Shown here one piece after another: positions 35,011 through 43,889 of a stretch of 64,000 bases of DNA. The first letter of the stretch is position 1. The number at the start of each line of letters is the position of its first letter. Made by a program: the position numbers and the translations under genes. Source of the stretch: Syntrophomonas zehnderi OL-4 (GTDB taxonomy: Bacteria; Bacillota; Syntrophomonadia; Syntrophomonadales; Syntrophomonadaceae); NCBI RefSeq assembly GCF_000983115.1, contig NZ_CGIH01000027.1, forward strand, positions 124,001 through 188,000, given 5' to 3'. Below the pieces are notes generated by a model. It saw only the letters and a program-made list of their open reading frames with translations. It was not told the DNA's origin and searched no databases.

Positions 35011-36165
35011 ATGAGCAGGGTTTATTCTTATATACTGGTATGGTTTGTATTGTGCTTGACATTTACTTGTTTTTTGGCAACTGGCGGAAAAGCAAGTGCC
35101 GAAGAAACATCACCTGTCAAACACGTCTTTTTAATCAGTGTGGGAGGGTTAAATTCGGAAGGTTTTGCCGATACAGCTACGGTAAACATGAACTATTTGG
35201 CCGGGGAGGGTGTATTGGATCGCCACACCATGGCAGTACGCGCAGATACGCTGGAATCAGCCGAAACATCATTGTTGACCGGGGCTGAGCCGACCGACCA
35301 CAAACATTATACAGTCAATGATTCTGTAGAAGTGGAATCAATTTTTGATGTTTTAAATAAAAACAAACGCAGCATTTTGGTAGTAGATGGGTCTGGCGGA
35401 AAGCTACAGTCTTTTGCCTATAGCAACCAGGGATATAGAAAAATAAAACTTACTGCCAGCAGCAAGGTGATATTGGAAGAAGCCTATAACAGTTTTCAAA
35501 AATCCAAACCTTTTTTTAATTATATATATGTAGATGATTGCAGTGATGTATTGCTCAGACAGGATCAAAAGTCCTATTATGCTGCGATACGCAAATTTGA
35601 TATAGAGCTAGGGGAATTTTTGAAAAAATTGCAGGCCAGTGGGGTATACAAAGAAAGCCTTATTATAGTTACCTCTGCCCGGAGTTCCTCCCCTTCCCAC
35701 CAAGTGCCCCTTATCATGTCCGGGCCTGGGGTAAAAGTAAATACAATCATTAGCGGCTCGATGATAATCGATGTGGCCAGCACGGTCTGTCAACTGGCTG
35801 ACCTGAAGGTGCCGGCCAATTCGCGCGGAATTCCAGCCTATACTGTATTTAACGTGCCGACAGATCAAAAAGAAAAAATGTATGAAGATTGGATAAAGGA
35901 TCTAAAGAAAGATCGTCTGGCGAATTGGGATATGAATTACAAGCTAAATGATGAATTAGGCAGAACTATACGCCAGATGACGGATATCAAGGAAGAAAAG
36001 CAGAGTATATTTGATTTTGCCGGTGAAAGGGAACAACTCATTGCATCCCTGAAGAAAAAACTGAGTCTTGAAAGGGGATTGTGGGGCGGGGTTGTTATAC
36101 TTATGCTTCTGGGATATGGGGCAGAATATATTTGGCTGCGCAGGAAATTCCTTTTGTTTAAATAG
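35011..36165 (+). CDS. Exported alkaline-phosphatase-superfamily-like protein, probably inactive
   Basis: A 384-residue protein with a signal peptide (1-30) and one C-terminal membrane segment (about 355-375). The fold resembles type I phosphodiesterases/sulfatases: VFLISVGGLNSEGF at the start, SAETSLLTGAEPT as the nucleophile-type loop, and VPLIMSGPGVKV with DVASTVCQLADLKVP near the end. The metal ligands appear lost: the first aspartate is replaced in LISVGG, and the usual DHG becomes SARSS. It may bind rather than cleave a substrate. ATG 35011 follows AGGGGGG. The assignment is by pattern only. Confidence 0.65.
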   Translation: MSRVYSYILVWFVLCLTFTCFLATGGKASAEETSPVKHVFLISVGGLNSEGFADTATVNMNYLAGEGVLDRHTMAVRADTLESAETSLLTGAEPTDHKHYTVNDSVEVESIFDVLNKNKRSILVVDGSGGKLQSFAYSNQGYRKIKLTASSKVILEEAYNSFQKSKPFFNYIYVDDCSDVLLRQDQKSYYAAIRKFDIELGEFLKKLQASGVYKESLIIVTSARSSSPSHQVPLIMSGPGVKVNTIISGSMIIDVASTVCQLADLKVPANSRGIPAYTVFNVPTDQKEKMYEDWIKDLKKDRLANWDMNYKLNDELGRTIRQMTDIKEEKQSIFDFAGEREQLIASLKKKLSLERGLWGGVVILMLLGYGAEYIWLRRKFLLFK

Positions 36166-36235
36166 TAAATGTTAATATTTAAACGTTGCCGGTGATACCT
36201 GCAACTGGAAGAGGTGTTGATTAAACACGGGGGGC

Positions 36236-36538
36236 TTAAGTTTTTATTTTTTGCAGAAGGCCATCTAAGACGTTTTTGAACTGCACAATTTTATTCCTTT
36301 CATTTTCATTACTAAAGTTTTCTTCATCGAGTTCCAGTTGAGCAATAAGCAGTGCATTAAAAAGCTTCTCATGAATCGTCATGGAAGGAGATTTAAAGTA
36401 CTGATCTACCCGGTATGCTACCTGTTGCTCCTCACTCGTTAAATCCTTTGCTGATAACAATTTTATCGCCCCCCGGTAAATTCCTAAAGAAATCATATGC
36501 GCGTATTTTAAAAATAGTTCAACAAAAACGTAAAACAA
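36236..36538 (-). CDS. Hypothetical small protein
   Basis: A frame of up to 100 residues with protein-like composition (KLLSAKDLTSEEQQVAYRV and LFNALLIAQLELDEENF). Starts are weak: TTG 36538 and an internal ATG at residue 15 (MISLGIYRG) both lack a ribosome site. It is divergent from the T-box operon. No family is recognised. Confidence 0.45.
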   Translation of the reverse strand: MFYVFVELFLKYAHMISLGIYRGAIKLLSAKDLTSEEQQVAYRVDQYFKSPSMTIHEKLFNALLIAQLELDEENFSNENERNKIVQFKNVLDGLLQKIKT

Positions 36539-36555
36539 AGATTAAATTTAGGAAC

Positions 36556-36585
36556 TTGACTCCTTATATAAGCTGGTGATAAAAT
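36556..36585 (+). promoter_or_regulatory. Promoter of the T-box leader
   Basis: TTGACT at 36556 and TAAAAT at 36580 are separated by 18 bases, upstream of the T-box stem I. Confidence 0.65.
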
Positions 36586-36609
36586 ATTGGGCAATTAAAC
36601 ATTTTAAAG

Positions 36610-36851
36610 TGATGATCAGAAGACAGTTATTAATGTGATAACAGAGAGCCGGATAAGCTGAAACCCGGTATCAGATTGATAACCTAAGCCACCTGTGAAT
36701 GCCGGTGAACTGCCTTAAGGGCCTTAAGCCGGACGGGAACCAGCCGTTATTGGAAATTAAGTAGGGCATTTGTTTTAAACATATGTCAAGCAGGGTGGTA
36801 CCGCGGGAGACAGCTCTCGTCCCTTTTAAGGGATGAGAGCTTTTGGTTTTT
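36610..36851 (+). promoter_or_regulatory. T-box riboswitch, alanine specifier
   Basis: The canonical T-box AGGGTGGTACCGCGG is at 36792-36806, followed by the terminator AGCTCTCGTCCCTT/AAGGGATGAGAGCT and a T-rich run to about 36851. Upstream, AGAGAG with the CCGG...GCTGAAA...CCGG distal hairpin marks stem I. The specifier position (triplet before ACC, next to the basal stem ACAG/CTGT) reads GCC at 36688-36690, an alanine codon. Uncharged tRNA-Ala should favour read-through into alaR-alaT. Confidence 0.9.
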
Positions 36852-36881
36852 ATTCTCGGATTAGTTTTATGAGTATTAAAC

Positions 36882-36953
36882 TAAGGTTGCCCCCTGCGGG
36901 GACTACCGATATGAACTTCGTTCATGATTAAGGTGGCACCGTGATCCGCGTTA
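36882..36953 (+). repeat. Dispersed intergenic repeat, copy C
   Basis: It contains AAGGTTGCCCCCTGCGGGG, ACTACCGATATGAAC, GATTAAGGTGGC and CGTGATCCGCGTTAATTA, shared with copies A, B and D. It lies between the T-box terminator and alaR, so it is transcribed when the T-box reads through. Confidence 0.65.
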
Positions 36954-36993
36954 ATTAAAATTCAATTTTTTAATTAAAAATGGAGGTATAATT

Positions 36994-37482
36994 ATGGATT
37001 TGGAAAAAAGAATCCTCAAACTGATTGAACGTGATGCCCGGCTTAGTGCCAAAACCATTGCCGCTATGATTGATGAGGACGAGGAGAAAGTACAAGAAAT
37101 TATTTCCGGATTGGAAAAAAACAGAACCATTTTAGGTTACCATGCTATCGTTAACTGGGAGAAAAATGGTTGGGATGGCGTGACTGCCTTGATAGAAGTC
37201 AAGGTTAGCCCGGAACGTGAAGTAGGGTTTAACAATATTGCCGAAAGGATATATAGGTTCCCGGAGGTAAAATCAGTTTATCTGATGAGCGGCAGCTATG
37301 ATCTTTCCGTAATTGTTGAAGGGGATAGCCTAAAAGATGTTGCCCGCTTCGTCTCACACAAGCTTTCGGTGATTGACCAAGTACAAAGCACGGTTACGCA
37401 TTTTATTCTTAAACGTTATAAAGAAGACCATATTATTTTTAACGAGGGAGAGGAAGACAAAAGGTTGGTGGTAAGCCCATGA
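36994..37482 (+). CDS. alaR: Lrp/AsnC-family regulator, AlaR-like
   Basis: A 162-residue feast/famine regulator. The N-terminal winged helix (LEKRILKLIERDARLSAKTIAAMIDEDEE) is followed by the RAM/ACT-like ligand domain (VTALIEVKVSPEREVGFNNIAERI ... VKSVYLMSGSYDLSVIVEG). It overlaps the aminotransferase gene by four bases (ATGA), the same pair as B. subtilis yugG-yugH, renamed alaR-alaT, where AlaR activates AlaT. The alanine T-box upstream agrees with that role. ATG 36994 is preceded by GGAGG. Confidence 0.88.
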   Translation: MDLEKRILKLIERDARLSAKTIAAMIDEDEEKVQEIISGLEKNRTILGYHAIVNWEKNGWDGVTALIEVKVSPEREVGFNNIAERIYRFPEVKSVYLMSGSYDLSVIVEGDSLKDVARFVSHKLSVIDQVQSTVTHFILKRYKEDHIIFNEGEEDKRLVVSP

Positions 37483-38648
37483 ATAATATGAACGATTATC
37501 TGTCTGCATCGGTAAAATCGATTGCCCCCTCCGGGATCCGCAAATTTTTTGATCTGGTATCCCAAACCGAGGGGGTCATATCCCTGGGTGTTGGCGAACC
37601 TGATTTTGTAACTCCCTGGCATATAATCGAAGCCTGCCTCTATTCCCTGGAGCAGGGTTACACCATGTATACTTCCAATTCCGGATTGCCGGAATTAAGG
37701 GAGGAAGTGTCTTACTATGAACAAAGAACCATCGGGGTGGAATATGCGCCTGCCGACCAGATTCTGATTACGGTAGGTGTCAGTGAAGCCATCGATCTGG
37801 CCTTGCGTGCACTCCTTGAACCTGGGGATGAGGTATTGATACCTGAACCGTGTTTTGTCAGCTATGCCCCTGGTGCGGTATTGGCTTACGGGAACCCCGT
37901 TCCCGTGGAAACGTATGACATTGACCAGTATCGCCTGCGTCCGGAGATACTGGCAGGGAAAATAACGCCTAGGAGCAAGGTGCTGATTTTGCCCTACCCC
38001 AACAATCCCACCGGAGGCATAATGACCAGACAAGACTTGGAAGATTTAGTCGACATTATCGTTAAAAATGATCTGATCGTTATTTCAGATGAAATCTATG
38101 GGGAGCTTTCCTATTTTGAAAAGCATGTCTCCATAGCTTCCCTGCCGGGGATGAAGGATCGCACCCTGGTAATGAATGGTTTTTCTAAAGCTTTTGCTAT
38201 GACCGGCTGGAGGATTGGATATGCCTGTGGCCACCCCGATATTATTGCCGCAATGACCAAGATTCACCAATATACCATCATGTGCGCGCCGATCATGGCA
38301 CAGAAGGCTGCCGTTGAAGCTCTGCGTAATGGCGAAATTGAAATGCGCAAGATGATAGCTGATTATAATTATCGCCGCAAACTGATGCATAAAGGTCTAA
38401 ACGAAATCGGTTTAAGCTGTTTTGAACCCCGCGGAGCCTTTTATTGTTTTCCATCCATTAAAAGTACCGGCTTAAGCAGTGAAGACTTTTGTGAGCAACT
38501 ATTATTAAAGGAACAGGTGGCGGTAGTACCCGGCAATGCCTTTGGGCAATCCGGTGAAGGGTTTATAAGGTGCTGTTACGCTGCCAGTGTAAATAATATT
38601 GAAGAAGCACTGCGGCGGATCAAAAATTTCCTTAATCAGATAGAATAG
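37479..38648 (+). CDS. alaT: Class I aminotransferase, AlaT-like
   Basis: A PLP aminotransferase of 389 residues. It probably makes alanine from pyruvate. The PLP lysine is in NGFSKAFAMTGWRIGYA, the cofactor-contacting asparagine in LPYPNNPTGG, the aspartate-tyrosine pair in VISDEIYGEL, and the carboxylate-binding arginine in GFIRCCYAAS. It closely resembles the YugH/PatA group rather than aspartate-only enzymes. The ATG overlaps the alaR stop, so the two are translationally coupled under the alanine T-box. Confidence 0.9.
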   Translation: MNNMNDYLSASVKSIAPSGIRKFFDLVSQTEGVISLGVGEPDFVTPWHIIEACLYSLEQGYTMYTSNSGLPELREEVSYYEQRTIGVEYAPADQILITVGVSEAIDLALRALLEPGDEVLIPEPCFVSYAPGAVLAYGNPVPVETYDIDQYRLRPEILAGKITPRSKVLILPYPNNPTGGIMTRQDLEDLVDIIVKNDLIVISDEIYGELSYFEKHVSIASLPGMKDRTLVMNGFSKAFAMTGWRIGYACGHPDIIAAMTKIHQYTIMCAPIMAQKAAVEALRNGEIEMRKMIADYNYRRKLMHKGLNEIGLSCFEPRGAFYCFPSIKSTGLSSEDFCEQLLLKEQVAVVPGNAFGQSGEGFIRCCYAASVNNIEEALRRIKNFLNQIE

Positions 38649-38790
38649 TCATTATTTCCCAAATAGCTTCCAGAATTTTTATAAATTCTCGAAAAGTACT
38701 GAATTTACAGATAATTATACGATATAATTGTAAAGGAATTTTACCCTTTAGCTAGAACCTCTATAACATCAAGTAAAGGAGGTTTTTGCT

Positions 38791-39267
38791 ATGTTTGGAG
38801 AGATTACTGCAAACGAAATAGAACTTCTGAATGCATATTATTTACTTGCACCCAATGCCCAAAAGGAAATAAAGGATTACCTGCGCTATCAACTTTGCAA
38901 ACAGTATAAAAAGGAAGTAATGCTGGCTGTATTTAACAATCAACTTCTTCACAGTCTCTTACACAGTCTCTTGCATATGGTGGAAAGAGATGAATTCGAC
39001 ATCAATCAGGTGCAAAAAAGGGTACTGCAGATTAAAGAGCTATATTTTGGCATATTTGAACATATTCACTGTAAGTACAGTGAACATATCGAAGAATTGG
39101 ACAGCAATGAGATCGTGAAAGAATTTGGCAGGATCAGCTTTGATAGTATTGATCGGGCCTGCAGATCGGGAAATCACATTACTATTCGCCTGGAAATAGT
39201 TGAATTTTATGAAGGATATAACAAGCTGGCCAGAAAAAAAGACGCCCGCAAAATAGTTGCTGTATAA
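38791..39267 (+). CDS. Hypothetical protein with LLHS tandem repeat
   Basis: A 158-residue mostly helical protein of unknown family. ATG 38791 follows AAAGGAGG. A 12-base tandem repeat encodes LLHSLLHSLLHM at about residues 52-63. A perfect inverted repeat TTCACTGTA-AG-TACAGTGAA lies inside the frame at 39065-39084. It is followed 67 bases later by the beta-CASP nuclease gene on the same strand. No catalytic motif is seen. Confidence 0.7.
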   Translation: MFGEITANEIELLNAYYLLAPNAQKEIKDYLRYQLCKQYKKEVMLAVFNNQLLHSLLHSLLHMVERDEFDINQVQKRVLQIKELYFGIFEHIHCKYSEHIEELDSNEIVKEFGRISFDSIDRACRSGNHITIRLEIVEFYEGYNKLARKKDARKIVAV

Positions 39268-39334
39268 TATAAGACGTAGATCAATAGTTGCAGTATAATA
39301 AATAATATTTGTAGCAAATGGGGGCAAAAGAAAA

Positions 39335-40912
39335 ATGAAGATCAAATTCCTAGGCGCGGCGCGAACCGTTACCGGTTCGTTTCATGTCATTGAAACCGAC
39401 CAAGTGCGTTTTGCCATCGATTGTGGTCTCTTTCAAGGTAGTAAAGAAGTTAGGGAAAGGAACTATCAAGATTTTAAGATTGACCCTAGGTCATTACAGT
39501 TTTTAATCCTCACCCATGCACATATTGACCATTCCGGACTTATACCCAAACTATATAATAGCGGTTTTAGGGGCCAGATATTTTGTAATACGGCTACTGC
39601 TGAGTTGTGCGAAGTAATGCTCCCCGATTCCGCCTACATACAGGAATCAGAGGTAAAACGTAAAAACCGTAAGCTCAGCAGAGCCGGGCAAAAGCTGCTG
39701 AATCCAATTTACACCGTTGAAGATGCTACTAATTGTCTGGCACTATTTCGCCCTATTAACTATGATGAAATAATTGAACTGGCTCCCGGAGTAAAGGCGC
39801 GTTTTCGGGACGCCGGTCATATTTTGGGCTCATCTATCGTTGAGTTATGGCTCAAAGAAGGTAGCCAGGAGATTAAAATCGTATTCAGCGGCGATCTTGG
39901 TAATTTTGATCGGGCTTTCGTAAAAGACCCCACCACAATTGAAAGTGCCGATTACGTAATTATGGAATCTACCTATGGAGATCGTTTCCATAAGGAAGTA
40001 TTTAATCGACAGGAAAAGCTAAAGCAGATTATAGATGATACCATGAAAAAGGGTGGTAATCTTATAATTCCTGCCTTTGCTGTAGAAAGAACCCAGGATC
40101 TTATCTACGACTTTAACGAACTTTACCTAAAAGGGGATCTTGATCCCGATATAGATATTTACATTGACAGTCCGCTGGCTATCGCTGCCACGGAGATATT
40201 TAAAAATCATACCTCCTTGTATGATGCCCAGACTATGCAGCATGTCAAAAATGGCAATCATCCTTTGTATCTGCCCAATCTTAAATATTCCCGTACCCAG
40301 GAAGAATCCGTTCAGTTAAACAAGATCGAAGGCGGTACCATCATTATTTCTGCCAGTGGTATGTGTGAAGCTGGCCGCATAAAACATCATTTAAAGCATA
40401 ATCTGTGGCGGCCTGAAGCAACTATTTTAATAGTTGGTTTTCAGGCTCAGGGCACCTTGGGCCGCAGAATAGTAGACGGGGAGAAAACAGTTGTTATTCA
40501 TGGTGAACAGGTAAGTGTCAAAGCCGATATATGCAATATGGATCTATACTCTGGACATGCTGACCAGGCCGGTCTGTTTGCCTGGCTAAAAAAATTCAAT
40601 TCTCCGCCCAGCAAAGTATTTCTCGTACATGGAGACGAGCAGCCGCAAAAGACTTTAGGTGCTTTAATCGAGCAGGAATTAAAAATGTCGGTTGAAATCC
40701 CCAGATGGTTGGAAGAATATGAATTAACAGCTTCAGCTCCTGAAATAGTCACTGCCGCCGCTTTAGAAGAAACAAGCAACGATGCTCTTAAAGCCGAAGA
40801 ATTATATCTGCAGGTTCGCACCAAGCTCAATGAACTTTTCCAGGCAGGCAGTCGCACCCAGGATTATGCCCAGATTATTGAAAAATTAAATCAAATCAAA
40901 GCAAATTTATAA
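39335..40912 (+). CDS. Beta-CASP metallo-beta-lactamase-fold RNase, CPSF/YSH1-like
   Basis: A 525-residue MBL-fold nuclease. Metal motifs are LTHAHIDHSGLIP, DAGHILGSSIVEL, FSGDLGNFDR and the C-terminal LYSGHADQAGL; the beta-CASP domain and the RMMBL segment (VFLVHGDEQPQKTLGALI) are present. Such proteins act on RNA in archaea and bacteria. ATG 39335 has a weak site (GGGGCAAAAG). The last 70 residues form a charged helical extension beyond the usual end. Confidence 0.93.
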   Translation: MKIKFLGAARTVTGSFHVIETDQVRFAIDCGLFQGSKEVRERNYQDFKIDPRSLQFLILTHAHIDHSGLIPKLYNSGFRGQIFCNTATAELCEVMLPDSAYIQESEVKRKNRKLSRAGQKLLNPIYTVEDATNCLALFRPINYDEIIELAPGVKARFRDAGHILGSSIVELWLKEGSQEIKIVFSGDLGNFDRAFVKDPTTIESADYVIMESTYGDRFHKEVFNRQEKLKQIIDDTMKKGGNLIIPAFAVERTQDLIYDFNELYLKGDLDPDIDIYIDSPLAIAATEIFKNHTSLYDAQTMQHVKNGNHPLYLPNLKYSRTQEESVQLNKIEGGTIIISASGMCEAGRIKHHLKHNLWRPEATILIVGFQAQGTLGRRIVDGEKTVVIHGEQVSVKADICNMDLYSGHADQAGLFAWLKKFNSPPSKVFLVHGDEQPQKTLGALIEQELKMSVEIPRWLEEYELTASAPEIVTAAALEETSNDALKAEELYLQVRTKLNELFQAGSRTQDYAQIIEKLNQIKANL

Positions 40913-40985
40913 TTTACAAAAGCGGGATTCAAGGAGCAGGACCTATAGTTTAATTATAATCAATGAATCTTCCACAATGACATAG

Positions 40986-41023
40986 GACGATGGGGCAATC
41001 TTTAGAGATATGCCTCTATCGTC
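40986..41023 (+). terminator. Intrinsic terminator
   Basis: The stem GACGATGGGGCA with TGCCTCTATCGTC (one bulge) is followed by TTTCCCATTTTT. The rest of the 384-base gap up to 41296 is AT-rich, with the palindrome GTAACGTTAC near 41150 and no gene. Confidence 0.8.
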
Positions 41024-41296
41024 TTTCCCATTTTTATATCCCCTGCAAATCTATATTTTTTTTATTTTTTAAACAAAGCGCTTTATTAAGGCGTTGCCAA
41101 GATTTTAACAAAGTTTAGATATCAGTCAAACCCAGTTTTATGTTATGACGTAACGTTACAAATGTATGAAAGCAAATGAGGAAACTTTTTTATATTTTAG
41201 ATAGTTTTTTTGCCAACAAGCTACTTCTCATCTCACTTGTTATAAATCATAAAAATGATATAATTTGTTTACTTCACATTTGGAGGCTGGAATAAT

Positions 41297-42478
41297 ATGC
41301 CACAGGAATACGCTTCAATTGAGATACTGCGCTGGGGTTTTGCCCATCTTCCCGGAGCGGTTTTATATTATGCCAAAGAATTAGACATAGATATGGAGGA
41401 TATCGGTATATTAGCCGCTATTATCTATGCCTTTGAGAAAACCAAACCGCTTTTTCAATCCGGAGTAAGGACTGGACAGGTGTTACAGGCCTGTTCTAAT
41501 TTAACCGCCCAAAAACTGTCGCGCAAACTAACCCGCTTATCAAAAATGGAACTGTTGGAGGTTGTAGATGGGGATACCAAGAGTTTTACTGATAAAACGG
41601 TTTATCTGGAACCCTTGATGGAAAAACTGCAGCAACTGATCCTAAGAGATCATCCCCGTATTATTTCCAGCCAATCTGATAAACAAGCTGAAAAAATACA
41701 GATTCAAGAGTATGAGGACAGGATACAGCAGTTGGAAATATTGTTGGAAGAAGAAAAACATAAGAATTTGCCGCTGCACAACAATGTCAATACCGCCATG
41801 CATAATAGTATGCACTATAAAAGAGTAGCTGATTTTATTGCCAAAAAAAGCGGTAACTTGCTTAGTGTAAAAATGGAAAATGAACTGCAAAAATGGCTGG
41901 ATGATTTCGGCTTTACTCCGGAATTTTTGCTGTGTATGCTGGAATTGACTTTTGAGAGAAATATAAATAATCCGCGGGACATTACCAGAATTGCCCGGGA
42001 TTTAAAAGAATATTCGGTAAACACCGTTGAAGGTCTGGAACTCTACTTTAAAAACTATGTAGACACCAACCAAAATGCCCCCCTGCGCGTTAATCAGTTT
42101 GATCCGGATATTGCGGAGTTTGGCAATTTTACAGGTATTGATATGAATGCCGAGGCCCGCAAAAAAGTGTACTACAAGTGGAGATATGACTGGCGTTTTT
42201 CCCATCAGATGATTATGAAGGCTGGGGAAATCATGTGTCAGCGCACCAAAAACGGCGGGCTGGAATACATAGATAGTGTGCTTAACAACTGGATGAGTAA
42301 GGAGATTAGATCAGTTGCGGATGTAGACAAAGAGATAGCTGAATTTAAAGCCCGCACTAAAGCTGCCAAACCGGCCGGCTTGGCTAATTCTGAAAAAACC
42401 GCCGGTAAACGTGCCGGCAAGGAATATGAACTATATGTTCCGCCGGAAGTGCTGGAGGAATTAAAAAGCAAGGCCTAA
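41297..42478 (+). CDS. DnaD/DnaB-like replication initiation (helicase-loader type) protein
   Basis: A 393-residue protein with an N-terminal winged-helix-like region (about 10-100, TAQKLSRKLTRLSKMELLEV), a coiled-coil linker (about 125-165) and a DnaB_2/DnaD-type C-terminal domain ending in GGLEYIDSVLNNWMSKEIRSV, where the YIDxxLxxW pattern is the family signature. ATG 41297 follows TTTGGAGG. It is directly followed by a DnaB-like helicase gene, so a loader-helicase relationship is likely. It could be an old mobile-element replication gene or a chromosomal paralogue. Confidence 0.85.
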   Translation: MPQEYASIEILRWGFAHLPGAVLYYAKELDIDMEDIGILAAIIYAFEKTKPLFQSGVRTGQVLQACSNLTAQKLSRKLTRLSKMELLEVVDGDTKSFTDKTVYLEPLMEKLQQLILRDHPRIISSQSDKQAEKIQIQEYEDRIQQLEILLEEEKHKNLPLHNNVNTAMHNSMHYKRVADFIAKKSGNLLSVKMENELQKWLDDFGFTPEFLLCMLELTFERNINNPRDITRIARDLKEYSVNTVEGLELYFKNYVDTNQNAPLRVNQFDPDIAEFGNFTGIDMNAEARKKVYYKWRYDWRFSHQMIMKAGEIMCQRTKNGGLEYIDSVLNNWMSKEIRSVADVDKEIAEFKARTKAAKPAGLANSEKTAGKRAGKEYELYVPPEVLEELKSKA

Positions 42479-42530
42479 ACCCTGGCGGTAATAGTAAAAG
42501 GCCTTTTCCACGGGAAGGATCAGTATAAAT

Positions 42531-43889
42531 ATGCAAGAAACCAATTATAACGAAACTTTATTTGACCTGGAAAGTGAACGGCGGGTGTTGTCCGCTATGT
42601 TGCATTCGGAAACAGCTTGTATTGAAGCCTTTAACCAGTTGTTGCCCGCGGATTTTTTTTCTCCCCAACATGCAACTGTCTTTGAATTATCCTGCAGTCT
42701 CTACGAACGCGAGATAAATCCCACGCTGGTCGAGCTAATCAAAGAAGGTCATAGTTTAGGTATTTTCACCAATCCCCGGGATATTGAAGATATAAGTTAT
42801 ATTGCCGAACAATATATTGATGATGAGAATATTAAGTACTGGATAAAAAGGGTCAAGGATAAAGCCCGCCTGCGCCGCTTTGAATTCTTTCTGCGCAGGA
42901 ATTACCAGTTGCTGAATGAAGAAAATGAGCAGGATGTCGAGCAGATCCTTATGTCGGCCGAAGAAGAACTTACGAATTTGACGGCCTTGGAGATAGATGA
43001 TCATATTGATACCCCGGCGGATATGGCCAAACTTGGCTATGAAGAAGTAGAGAGGCGTTTTTTACGCTACAAGGAAATAAAGGAACAGCACAAGGGGGTA
43101 ATCCCCCTGGATGGGCTGCCCACCGGTTTTAGTAATTTAAACAAAATCACCCTGGGCTACAAACCCGGCGACTTAATAATACTTGGTGCCCAGACCGGCC
43201 ACGGCAAGACATCTTTTGCCCTGCATACGGCCAATGCCATAGCGGTTAAAAACCAATCCAACCTGCTCTATCTTAATACGGAAATGAGCCGGGAACAGAT
43301 TGCCTTGCGCTGGGGATCGATTCTGTCCGGGATTGAACATGAACGGGTGCGCAGCGGAGAAATAAATGAATCGGAATTATCACGTATACTTAATGCTTAT
43401 TCCCAGTTAGGCAACAGCGGCTTTTATTCTTACCCCTGCCCTAACCTCACCCCGGAAAAGACTATTTCCATCGCCCGCAAATTCAAAGCTCAGAAAAATA
43501 TTGACATGATGATAATAGATTATGTGGGACGCATGGACAAGCAAGATCCCAAACTGCAGGAATGGCAAATCCTGGAACAGATCGTCAAGACTCAGAAAAT
43601 GCTGGCTCAGAATTTAAAGATGGTGGTTATGTGTCTGGTGCAGTTAAATCCGGATGGATCGTTGCAGGGAGCCAAACGCATGAAAAACGAATGTGATCTG
43701 ATGTTAAAATTAAGCCCCATACCCAAAGAAGAACTGGAAGAAAACGAAGAATTTAAGAAATACGATATAGTGCCTAATTACACTATTTACGTGGATAAGA
43801 ACCGCGATGGGCAAAGCGGGATTAGAATTCCCATATATTTTGATCTGCAGCGGCAGTTAATGATGGATGTTAAAAGGGTAAGCATATAA
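42531..43889 (+). CDS. DnaB-family replicative helicase, divergent
   Basis: A 452-residue helicase with an N-terminal DnaB domain (ESERRVLSAMLHS ... LPADFFSPQHATVFEL) and a RecA-like domain with Walker A GAQTGHGKTSF, Walker B MMIIDYVGRM and a late MCLVQLNPDGS. The normal DnaB segment around SDLRESGSIEQDAD is replaced by QGAKRMKNECDLM, so motif H4 is changed. It lies between a DnaD-like loader and a small protein whose ATG overlaps its TAA by one base. This suggests a self-contained replication or repair cassette. Confidence 0.9.
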   Translation: MQETNYNETLFDLESERRVLSAMLHSETACIEAFNQLLPADFFSPQHATVFELSCSLYEREINPTLVELIKEGHSLGIFTNPRDIEDISYIAEQYIDDENIKYWIKRVKDKARLRRFEFFLRRNYQLLNEENEQDVEQILMSAEEELTNLTALEIDDHIDTPADMAKLGYEEVERRFLRYKEIKEQHKGVIPLDGLPTGFSNLNKITLGYKPGDLIILGAQTGHGKTSFALHTANAIAVKNQSNLLYLNTEMSREQIALRWGSILSGIEHERVRSGEINESELSRILNAYSQLGNSGFYSYPCPNLTPEKTISIARKFKAQKNIDMMIIDYVGRMDKQDPKLQEWQILEQIVKTQKMLAQNLKMVVMCLVQLNPDGSLQGAKRMKNECDLMLKLSPIPKEELEENEEFKKYDIVPNYTIYVDKNRDGQSGIRIPIYFDLQRQLMMDVKRVSI

